In this document: positions 1 to 5,055 of the stretch, in pieces
Layout of the letters: every line of letters starts with the position of its first letter
Numbering within the stretch: position 1 is the first letter of the stretch
Source of the DNA: Actinomycetota bacterium
GTDB lineage: Bacteria; Actinomycetota; Actinomycetes; Streptosporangiales; Streptosporangiaceae
DNA: 10,740 nucleotides
Assembly (NCBI GenBank): GCA_003140115.1
Contig: PLIQ01000425.1
Coordinates: 5,038-15,777 of the forward strand
Reading direction: 5' to 3'
The notes under the pieces: generated by a model
Database searches by the model: none
What the model was told of the DNA's origin: nothing
Seen by the model: the letters and a program-made list of their open reading frames with translations, nothing else
Translations under genes and position numbers: made by a program

Positions 1-140
1 TCCAGCTGGGACAGCGTGGACTTGGCGATCCCGGCCCGGCGGGCGACCTCGGTCAGCGAGAGCCCGGTCCGCCGCCGTTCCCGCCGCAGCGACGCGGCGA
101 TCAGCTCCAGCGGCGCGCCCCCAGCAGGGTCGTTCGGCAT
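1..140 (-). CDS. XRE-family helix-turn-helix regulator, N-terminal fragment
   Basis: Only the first 46 codons are present; the gene leaves the left edge. Read on the minus strand, the protein starts MPNDPAGGAPLELIAASL and continues through an Arg-rich helix into a canonical XRE helix-turn-helix: about residues 12-46 contain LSLTEVARRAGIAKSTLSQL, where the last helix is the DNA-recognition helix. XRE proteins of this type often carry a C-terminal cupin domain, but that part lies outside the window. It diverges from azlC, an arrangement typical of a local regulator of the exporter. The start is uncertain. The ATG at 138-140 has only a weak ribosome site, whereas an in-frame ATG at 183-185 has GGAG six bases upstream on the minus strand and would add 15 residues. 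Codon use in that extension is much less G/C-biased than in the body, so I prefer 140. Family assignment is secure; the regulated target is inferred from position. Confidence 0.8.
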   Translation of the reverse strand, partial: MPNDPAGGAPLELIAASLRRERRRTGLSLTEVARRAGIAKSTLSQL

Positions 141-149
141 ATCACCCAC

Positions 150-217
150 GCGTTCGCTTTGACGAACGCCAGGATCGGTGTTCATAATAAACTCCGTGAG
201 TTCGATATATAGAACTC
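150..217. promoter_or_regulatory. Two matching inverted-repeat operators in the divergent gap
   Basis: Two copies of the same dyad are visible: GCGTTC-N8-GAACGC at 150-169 and GAGTTC-N8-GAACTC at 198-217. They share the consensus GNGTTC-N8-GAACNC and are 48 bases apart centre to centre. The first overlaps the -35 of the predicted azlC promoter. The second covers the predicted transcription start and first codons of azlC. Such a pair on either side of a promoter fits a dimeric repressor, most simply the divergent XRE protein. The repeats are seen directly; the binding protein is inferred. Confidence 0.6.
159..188 (+). promoter_or_regulatory. azlC: Predicted sigma70-type promoter of azlCD
   Basis: TTGACG at 159-164 and CATAAT at 183-188 are separated by 18 bases, a good match to the housekeeping-type consensus. 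This is striking in such G/C-rich DNA. Transcription would begin around 194-196, coinciding with the in-frame GTG at 196, so the azlC message may be leaderless, which is common in actinobacteria. The reverse strand of the same AT patch reads TATTAT and could serve the divergent gene, but no convincing -35 is visible for it. Confidence 0.5.
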
Positions 218-867
218 TATCGGGCGGGACCCTGCGGGACATCGCCCTGGCCTGCCTCGCCGTCTGGTTCATCGGCCTGTCCTACGGAGCCATCGCCGTC
301 GCGTCCGGGTTTCCGCTGTGGGTGCCCGCCGCGCAGAGCGTGCTGGTGCTGGCCGGCGCGTCGGAGTTCCTGTTCATCGGGATCGTCGCCGCGGGCGGTA
401 ACCCGCTGGCCGCGGCCGCGGCCGGCCTGCTGGTCAACGCCCGCCACCTGGCCTACGGCCTGGCCCTGCCCGACGGCGTCACCGGGCCCGGCCTCGCCCG
501 TCGCCTGCTCGGCAGCCACCTGATGAACGACGAGAGCGTGGTCTTCGCCCTGGCCCAGGAGGACCTGCCCCGCAAGCGCGCCGCGTACTGGGCCTGCGGC
601 CTGGGCGTGCTGCTGTGCTGGCCGGCCGGCGCCGTCCTCGGGGCGCTGATCGGCAGCGTGATCACGGACACCGGCGCGTTCGGGCTGGACGCCATGTTCC
701 CGGCCGTGATCCTGGCCCTGATCGCGCCCGCGCTGCGTGACCGCCGGCTCAGCCGGGCCGCTGTCACCGGCGCCGTCATCGCGCTGGCCGCCACCCCGTT
801 CCTGCCCCCCGGCCTGCCCGAACTGCTCGCGCTGCTCGCCCTCCTTACGATCAGGAAAACAACGTGA
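196..867 (+). CDS. azlC: AzlC-family branched-chain amino acid exporter subunit
   Basis: This is a polytopic inner-membrane protein of 223 residues, the usual size for AzlC, the large subunit of the AzlCD exporter for branched-chain amino acids and analogues. Family hallmarks are present: an early RDIALACLAVWFIGLSYG segment, GASEFLFIG in the second hydrophobic region, LLVNARHLAYGLAL, the acidic MNDESVVFAL loop, and a Pro-rich C-terminal hydrophobic stretch (ATPFLPPGLPELLALLALL). Five to seven hydrophobic segments can be counted. I chose the GTG at 196 because the predicted promoter would start transcription there. A GTG at 178 is in frame, adds six residues and has AGGA upstream, but it lies between the -35 and -10. 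The gene overlaps azlD by four bases (GTGA), so the two are translationally coupled. Regulation by the divergent XRE protein through the repeats at 150-217 is likely. Substrate is known for the family only, not shown here. Confidence 0.88.
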   Translation: MSSIYRTLSGGTLRDIALACLAVWFIGLSYGAIAVASGFPLWVPAAQSVLVLAGASEFLFIGIVAAGGNPLAAAAAGLLVNARHLAYGLALPDGVTGPGLARRLLGSHLMNDESVVFALAQEDLPRKRAAYWACGLGVLLCWPAGAVLGALIGSVITDTGAFGLDAMFPAVILALIAPALRDRRLSRAAVTGAVIALAATPFLPPGLPELLALLALLTIRKTT

Positions 868-1187
868 AGGACCCCACGCTGTTCGCGGTCGGCCTGATCA
901 CACTGTCGGCCGGCACGTTCGCGTTCCGGCTCGCCGGCCCGGTGCTGCGCCAGCGGATCTCCTTCCCGCCCTGGGCCGAACGCCTGCTAGAGACCGCAGC
1001 CGTCATTCTGCTCGCCGCGCTGGTCGTCACCACGGGGCTGACCGAGGGACATCACCTGGCCGGCCTGGCCCGCCCGGCCGGGGTGTGCGTCGGCGGGGTC
1101 CTGGCCTGGCGCAAGGCGCCGTTCCTGGTCGTGGTGCTGGCCGCCGCGGCCACCACCGCCGTCTTGCGCCTGCTCGGGATCCCGTAG
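864..1187 (+). CDS. azlD: AzlD-family branched-chain amino acid exporter small subunit
   Basis: A 107-residue hydrophobic protein with three to four membrane segments, matching the size of AzlD, the small partner of AzlC. The diagnostic stretch is the loop and helix around residues 25-55: a basic segment (RLAGPVLRQRI) followed by PPWAERLLETAAVILLAALVVT, close to the PPWLERLL-type motif of AzlD proteins. The final part, after WRKAPFLVVVLAAA, is a terminal hydrophobic helix. The GTG start sits inside the GTGA overlap with the azlC stop, so translation is coupled and stoichiometric expression is expected. It has no ribosome site of its own beyond the coupling region. Nothing odd is visible. The two subunits together form the exporter; whether the physiological substrate is leucine, isoleucine, valine or an analogue cannot be read from sequence. 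Confidence 0.87.
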   Translation: MKDPTLFAVGLITLSAGTFAFRLAGPVLRQRISFPPWAERLLETAAVILLAALVVTTGLTEGHHLAGLARPAGVCVGGVLAWRKAPFLVVVLAAAATTAVLRLLGIP

Positions 1188-1199
1188 GGTGCCCCCTGA

Positions 1200-1229
1200 C
1201 CGCCATAACCTTTAAAAAATTTTTGGCGG
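1200..1229. terminator. A/T-tract bounded by CCGCCA/TGGCGG dyad after azlD
   Basis: CCGCCA at 1200-1205 and TGGCGG at 1224-1229 form a six-pair inverted repeat around an unusually AT-rich core of six A followed by five T at 1214-1224. The position, just after the azlD stop, allows a terminator role. However, the T run lies inside the dyad rather than after it, so a bent-DNA or promoter-upstream element for the next gene is equally possible. Confidence 0.3.
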
Positions 1230-1260
1230 AACGGGCCGTGGTCCGTGCCCCCGGTACCCG

Positions 1261-1290
1261 TTCAAAGTTGAATAACGCCAGATCGATCTG
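1261..1290. promoter_or_regulatory. Palindromes upstream of the ABC-kinase gene
   Basis: Two short perfect dyads lie 30-60 bases before the kinase start: TTCAA-AG-TTGAA at 1261-1272 and the 12-base palindrome CAGATCGATCTG at 1279-1290. This is the promoter-proximal region of the 1320-3860 gene, so either could be an operator. No convincing -35/-10 pair is visible, and short palindromes occur by chance, so this is a weak call. Confidence 0.25.
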
Positions 1291-1319
1291 CCGGGTCCGA
1301 TTGCTGCCAGAATGGGTTC

Positions 1320-3860
1320 GTGATAGTAGCTGGCCGGGCTGACGCACCCCCGCGCGCCGAGCCGGGACTACACGCCGAGACGGGATCGCGCCCCGGCGCC
1401 GCCCGGGCCGACGCCGGGCCGCTGCTGTCCGTCTCGGGGCTGAGCGTTACCTATGGCCAGCTCCGCGCGCTGGACAACGTCAGCCTGAGCGTGCGCAGCG
1501 GTGAGCTCGTCGCGCTGGCCGGCGAGAACGGGGCGGGCAAGACCACGCTGGTCCGCTGCATCGCCGGGGACGTGATCCCGGCCAGCGGTGAGGTCTTCTT
1601 CGCGGGCCGGCGCGTGCCGGCCGACCAGGCCGCGGCGGTCAAGCAGGGGATCGCGGTGGTCTGGCAGGACCTGGCCTTGTGCGACAACCTGGACATCGCG
1701 GCCAACATCATGCTGGGCCGGGAGCGGCCCCGGCTGCTGATGTCGGAGACCCGTTTCCACAGCGAGGTCGTGTCGCTGCTGGCTTCGCTGCGCATCCCGA
1801 TCAGCGACACCAGGCGCAGCGTCCGCTCCCTGTCCGGTGGGCAGCGTCAGCTGGTGGCGATGGCGCAGGCCATGGGCCGCAAGCCGCGGCTGCTGGCCCT
1901 GGACGAGCCCACCGCCGCGCTCGGCGTGAAGGAAGAAGCCCAGGTCGAAGAGCTGATGGCGAACCTGCGCGAGCAGGGCACCACGATCTTGCTGGCCTGC
2001 CACGATATCGACCAGATGTTCCGGCTGGCCGACCGGATCGTGGTGCTGCGCCAGGGCCAGATCGTGGGTGACGTACGGACGGCCGACGCCCATCCCGATG
2101 ACGTGGTGGCGCTGATCTCCGGCCAGCAGGCCGGCTCCTCCGCCCGTGAGCAGCTGACCCGGCTGCACGGGCTCACCGACCGGCTGGTCTCGGCCGACCC
2201 GGCGTCCAGCCTGCCGCTGATTTTGTCCGCGCTGGGCGCGGCGCTCGGCAGCGAACGGCTGTGCATTCACCTGGTCAGCGACAAGATCTTGCACTGCGCG
2301 GCATCGCTGGGCTTCCAGACCGGGCAGCTCGACCCGTGGAACCGGCTGCCGTTCGGGCCCGCAGGCGGCCCGGTGGGGATGGCCGCGGCGGACGAACGCC
2401 CCTTCATCGCCGACAGCGTCCGGCCGGGTGCGGCCTGGGGCAGCTTCCGTGACCTGGCCAGGACGGCCAACATCGCCAGCTCGTGGTCGGTCCCGGTCCT
2501 CGGGCCCAGCGGGCTGTCCGGCGTGATCACCGTGTTCCGGACCGAGCACGGCGTACCGGAGCCCGACGAGCTCGGCCTCATCACCGTCTACGCGGGCTAC
2601 GCCGCCAGCGCCATCGAGCGGGACCGGCTGCTGGACCAGGTGACCACCAGGAACCGGGTGCTGGAGACGATCCGCGAGATGCTGGAGACGCTGGCCGGAC
2701 CGGTCCCGGTCGCCGAGGGGCTGTCCATCGCGGTCCAGTCGCTGCGCCGTGGCCTGCAGGCCCACGAGGTCGCGCTGATCACCCAGCCGGCCGGCCAGCC
2801 CGCGCGCTGGCGCGCCTTCACCGGCCCGACGGGCACCGACTGGTCATCGGCCACCCCGTCCATGCGCGACATCGCCGAGAGCGCGCTGGGCACCGCCGTC
2901 CCCGACGGGGTGGCCCGGCAGCTGGCCAGCAGCCGCCGGCATCGCGTGCGGGCGGTGGCCTTCGTGGCCGCCGGCGGCCCCACCATGCTGCTGGCCAGCT
3001 GGCGGCGGTTGCCGCCGACCAAGGAGGAGACCGCGCTGCTGGAGGACGCGGCGCACTCCCTGCGGCTGGCCCTGGAACGGGAGGAGGTCCTGCACGCCCA
3101 CCAGGAGGCGGCCGCCCTGCGCAGGTCACGGGAGCTGCAGCGCGGGTTCCTGTCCCGGATGAGCCATGAACTGCGCACCCCGCTGACCGCCATCCGGGGC
3201 TACGCGTCCAGCCTGATGCAGCCCGACGTGACCTGGGATCGCGAGTCCCAGCAGCGTTTCCTGGACCGGATCGCGGCGGAGTCGGCCCGCCTCGGCCGCC
3301 TGGTCGATGACCTGCTCGACTTCTCCGCGATCGAGTCGGGCACCATTCGCCTGCAGTGGGACTGGTGCGACATCCGGCTGGTGATCGAGGCCGCGATCGC
3401 CTGCCTGCCGCCGGCCAGCGCCGCGTCGATCGAGCTGGCCTGCGAACCGGCCCTGCCCGTGGTGTGGGCCGACCACGACCGGATGGAGCAGGTCTTCGTG
3501 AACCTGCTGAACAACGCGTCGCGCCACAACCCGCCGGGCACCCCGGTGCACGTGACCGCCGCCCACGGGACGTCCGAGGTGGTGATCAGCGTGCGGGACG
3601 ACGGCGTCGGCATGCCGCCCGAACTGGCGGCCGCCCCGTTCGAACCCGCCCGCAGCAACGGCAACGGCCACCGCAAGAGCGCGGGCACCGGCCTCGGCCT
3701 GTCCATCGCCAAGGGAATCGTGCAGGCCCACGGCGGCCGGATCGAGCTGACCCCGCTGCCCAAGGGCACCTGCTTCCAGGTCTACCTGCCGGTCGAGGCC
3801 GAGGTCGACGCGGGCCGGATGGCCGCGAACCGAAGGGACCACGACGGTGACGATGACTGA
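1320..3860 (+). CDS. ABC ATPase - tandem GAF - histidine kinase fusion protein
   Basis: A single 846-residue frame joins a sugar-importer ABC ATPase to a sensor kinase. Residues 36-268 form a complete nucleotide-binding domain: Walker A GENGAGKT 68-75, Q-loop Q116, signature LSGGQ 171-175, Walker B LLALDEP with D195/E196, H-loop H228. Two GAF-like regions follow (about 288-435 and 450-585), ending in a helical linker. The kinase has an H-box (SHELRTPL, phospho-acceptor H616), N-box near 728-732, G1 DDGVG 760-764 and G2 GTGLGL 789-794. No signal peptide or membrane segment is visible, so it should be cytosolic or membrane-docked through a partner. The GTG at 1320 is the only good early start; its ribosome site is weak. 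The stop overlaps the response-regulator start by 14 bases. Every catalytic motif of both halves is intact, so this is not a decayed fusion. The ABC half is clearly related to the importer ATPase at 6471-7298. Domain calls are firm; transport-linked sensing is inferred. Confidence 0.92.
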   Translation: MIVAGRADAPPRAEPGLHAETGSRPGAARADAGPLLSVSGLSVTYGQLRALDNVSLSVRSGELVALAGENGAGKTTLVRCIAGDVIPASGEVFFAGRRVPADQAAAVKQGIAVVWQDLALCDNLDIAANIMLGRERPRLLMSETRFHSEVVSLLASLRIPISDTRRSVRSLSGGQRQLVAMAQAMGRKPRLLALDEPTAALGVKEEAQVEELMANLREQGTTILLACHDIDQMFRLADRIVVLRQGQIVGDVRTADAHPDDVVALISGQQAGSSAREQLTRLHGLTDRLVSADPASSLPLILSALGAALGSERLCIHLVSDKILHCAASLGFQTGQLDPWNRLPFGPAGGPVGMAAADERPFIADSVRPGAAWGSFRDLARTANIASSWSVPVLGPSGLSGVITVFRTEHGVPEPDELGLITVYAGYAASAIERDRLLDQVTTRNRVLETIREMLETLAGPVPVAEGLSIAVQSLRRGLQAHEVALITQPAGQPARWRAFTGPTGTDWSSATPSMRDIAESALGTAVPDGVARQLASSRRHRVRAVAFVAAGGPTMLLASWRRLPPTKEETALLEDAAHSLRLALEREEVLHAHQEAAALRRSRELQRGFLSRMSHELRTPLTAIRGYASSLMQPDVTWDRESQQRFLDRIAAESARLGRLVDDLLDFSAIESGTIRLQWDWCDIRLVIEAAIACLPPASAASIELACEPALPVVWADHDRMEQVFVNLLNNASRHNPPGTPVHVTAAHGTSEVVISVRDDGVGMPPELAAAPFEPARSNGNGHRKSAGTGLGLSIAKGIVQAHGGRIELTPLPKGTCFQVYLPVEAEVDAGRMAANRRDHDGDDD

Positions 3861-4560
3861 GGACACGCGCAAGACCTGCGCCCTGGTGGTGGAGGACGAT
3901 CCCAACATCGTCGACCTGATCCGGTCCAACCTGGCCGTGCGCGGCTTCGACACCATCGTCAGCGTGGATGGCATGCGCGCCCTGCAGCTGCTGGAGACCG
4001 AGGACCCGGACATCGTCCTGCTCGACCTGATGCTGCCCGAGGCCGACGGCTTCGACCTGTGCCGCCAGATCCGCGAGCGCTCCCCGGTCGCGATCATCGT
4101 GGTCTCGGCCCGCGGCGGCGAGCGGGACAAGGTGACCGCCCTGCACATGGGCGCGGACGACTACCTGACCAAGCCGTTCAGCATCGAGGAGCTGCTGGCC
4201 CGGATCACCGCGACGCTGCGCCGGACCCGGCCCGCCGCGCCCACCGAGCAGCAGGCGCCCCCGGTCATCGTGGTCGGCGACATCGTCATCGACCTGGCCC
4301 TGCAGCAGGTCCGGCGCAACGGGCAGCCGGTGCACCTGACCCCGACCGAGTTCGCCCTGCTGCGCGAGCTCGCCGTCAACCGCGGCAAGCTGCTCACCCA
4401 CGCCCACCTGCTGCGCCGGGTCTGGGGTCACGGCTACGAGACCGAGACCGAGTACCTGCGCGTCTACGTCCGGCGGCTGCGCGCCAAGCTCGAGGCGGAC
4501 GACAGCGCCCCGCTCATCCTCACCCAGCCGCGGGCCGGCTATCGCCTGGCCCCCGAATGA
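3847..4560 (+). CDS. OmpR/KdpE-type winged-helix response regulator
   Basis: A 237-residue two-domain response regulator. The receiver (about 11-125) has the acidic pair D17/D18, phospho-acceptor D60 in VLLDLMLP, S87 in VVSARG and the conserved K109 in LTKPF. The C-terminal winged-helix domain (about 140-235) has TPTEFALLRELAVNRGKLLT and the recognition-helix region YLRVYVRRLRAKL, ending in the typical RAGYRL. It is the obvious partner of the upstream kinase: the GTG start lies inside the last codons of the kinase gene, with GAAGGG at 3832-3837 nine bases upstream. An in-frame ATG at 3853 is the alternative. Proteins of this subfamily bind head-to-tail direct repeats spaced about one helical turn, and such repeats occur just downstream at 4580-4612 and 4648-4665. 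The best target is therefore the sugar-importer operon. It resembles KdpE in sequence type, but no kdp genes are present. Confidence 0.93.
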   Translation: MTMTEDTRKTCALVVEDDPNIVDLIRSNLAVRGFDTIVSVDGMRALQLLETEDPDIVLLDLMLPEADGFDLCRQIRERSPVAIIVVSARGGERDKVTALHMGADDYLTKPFSIEELLARITATLRRTRPAAPTEQQAPPVIVVGDIVIDLALQQVRRNGQPVHLTPTEFALLRELAVNRGKLLTHAHLLRRVWGHGYETETEYLRVYVRRLRAKLEADDSAPLILTQPRAGYRLAPE

Positions 4561-4582
4561 CCCGAATCGCAATTTCGGGTCA
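4558..4582. terminator. Hairpin overlapping the response-regulator stop codon
   Basis: TGACCCGAA at 4558-4566 pairs perfectly with TTCGGGTCA at 4574-4582 around a seven-base loop. The left arm includes the TGA stop of the response-regulator gene. There is no T run after it, so it is either a weak, actinobacterial-type terminator or an RNA 3'-end stabiliser. Its right arm also contributes to the first unit of the 11-base repeats. Confidence 0.45.
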
Positions 4583-4612
4583 CACTCGGATCACAATTCA
4601 GTTACACCCAGG
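4580..4612 (+). promoter_or_regulatory. Three 11-base direct repeats, candidate response-regulator box
   Basis: TCACA at 4580-4584, TCACA at 4591-4595 and TTACA at 4602-4606 begin three consecutive units of exactly 11 bases. Head-to-tail repeats at one helical turn are the known binding pattern of OmpR/PhoB-family regulators. A gene for such a regulator ends 20 bases upstream, and the importer operon lies downstream. The repeats are directly visible; binding is inferred. Confidence 0.5.
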
Positions 4613-4647
4613 CTATCCGTTAACGGTATCTTCACGGGCCGGTGCCG

Positions 4648-4665
4648 ATGTTAAGGCCATGTTAA
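4648..4665 (+). promoter_or_regulatory. ATGTTAA direct repeat, 11-base period
   Basis: Two identical heptamers ATGTTAA at 4648-4654 and 4659-4665 are separated by GGCC, giving an exact 11-base period (seven plus four), the same geometry as a classic Pho-type box. Such an AT-rich pair in this base composition is unlikely to be casual. It may be a second response-regulator site, either for cooperative activation or at a second promoter; TCTAAG at 4676-4681 could be a linked -10. Confidence 0.45.
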
Positions 4666-4762
4666 TTCCGGGAACTCTAAGGTGGCAGCTAAGACGCTGC
4701 GCTGCGATCGCAGGTAGGCACGCGGTTACGTTCGGCATGCCTGAATACGATCATGTGGTCGT

Positions 4763-4791
4763 TCATTACTACGCGAGGTGGTACGTAATGA
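4763..4791. repeat. Inverted repeat TCATTAC/GTAATGA in the leader
   Basis: TCATTAC at 4763-4769 and GTAATGA at 4785-4791 form seven pairs; three more (TAC/GTA) form inside if one C bulges, leaving an eight-base loop. It may be an operator dyad or an RNA stem in the long leader. No ligand-binding motif is recognised. Confidence 0.35.
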
Positions 4792-4820
4792 TCCGAGTGG
4801 CCGTCCGTCAGCGGCCGTGT

Positions 4821-4853
4821 CCGGATAGAGACCGCTGGTCGGGTTCTATCCGG
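4821..4853. repeat. Nine-pair hairpin CCGGATAGA/TCTATCCGG in the leader
   Basis: CCGGATAGA at 4821-4829 is perfectly complementary to TCTATCCGG at 4845-4853 around a 15-base loop, with ACC and GGT inside the loop able to form a small inner stem. It is too exact to be likely by chance in non-coding sequence. It could be a leader RNA element or a regulator dyad; no known riboswitch class is recognised. Confidence 0.4.
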
Positions 4854-4976
4854 CGGATGAGCGTCTGGGAGGCGCAATTCGACATCCTCACCGGGCGGAT
4901 TTGCCGCACGATGACCGACGTTCTGCTGACGGGAGAACTTTCGGGCCCTGGATTTCTCATGTCGAATGCACTAACT

Positions 4977-5013
4977 TCCCTCCGAAGGGACACCGCTACT
5001 CCACCGGTGTCCC
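4977..5013 (+). promoter_or_regulatory. Mutually exclusive leader hairpins before the binding-protein gene
   Basis: GGGACACCG at 4987-4995 pairs perfectly with CGGTGTCCC at 5005-5013 (nine-base loop). The same GGGA bases can instead pair in a smaller upstream stem, TCCCT at 4977-4981 with AGGGA at 4986-4990. Two stems sharing one strand is the layout of attenuators and RNA switches. The structure ends 42 bases before the ATG at 5056. No T run follows, so a terminator role is not shown. Confidence 0.4.
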
Positions 5014-5055
5014 GGTCGGCTTATTCGGGTACATCTGGGCGAAAGGGTATGGGGA

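Larger units (their letters stand above)
4561..5055 (+). promoter_or_regulatory. 495-base regulatory/leader region before the binding-protein gene
   Basis: No convincing gene lies here. The one frame that stays open (from an ATG at 4557 to 5069) has low third-position G/C compared with its neighbours and resembles no family I know. The left third carries direct repeats; the rest carries several hairpins listed separately, the last of them ending 42 bases before the binding-protein start. The 12-base palindrome CTGCGATCGCAG at 4702-4713 is also present. The region most likely holds the importer-operon promoter and a long structured 5' leader. No strong -35/-10 pair stands out; TATCTT at 4627-4632, about 20 bases after the third 11-base repeat, is the best -10 candidate for an activator-dependent promoter. 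Confidence 0.6.

Noticed and set aside
1368..2765. A 465-codon minus-strand open frame opposite the ABC-kinase gene
   Set aside because: Shadow frame: the plus strand has all ABC ATPase motifs in the right order and this product resembles nothing.
1320..4560. Identification of the kinase and regulator as KdpD/KdpE
   Set aside because: The GAF-kinase and regulator are of similar subfamily, but the KdpD N-terminal domain, its membrane segments and any kdpABC genes are missing.
3126..4572. Long minus-strand frames across the kinase and response-regulator junction
   Set aside because: They oppose two genes with intact catalytic residues and no minus-strand family motif is visible.
4580..4612. 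Calling the 11-base repeats a PhoP (phosphate) box
   Set aside because: The spacing matches, but the units are not a good match to the GTTCACC-type consensus and the gene context is sugar uptake with its own regulator.
4690..5013. A known riboswitch class in the leader
   Set aside because: I could not match conserved motifs of any riboswitch family I know; only stems are supported.
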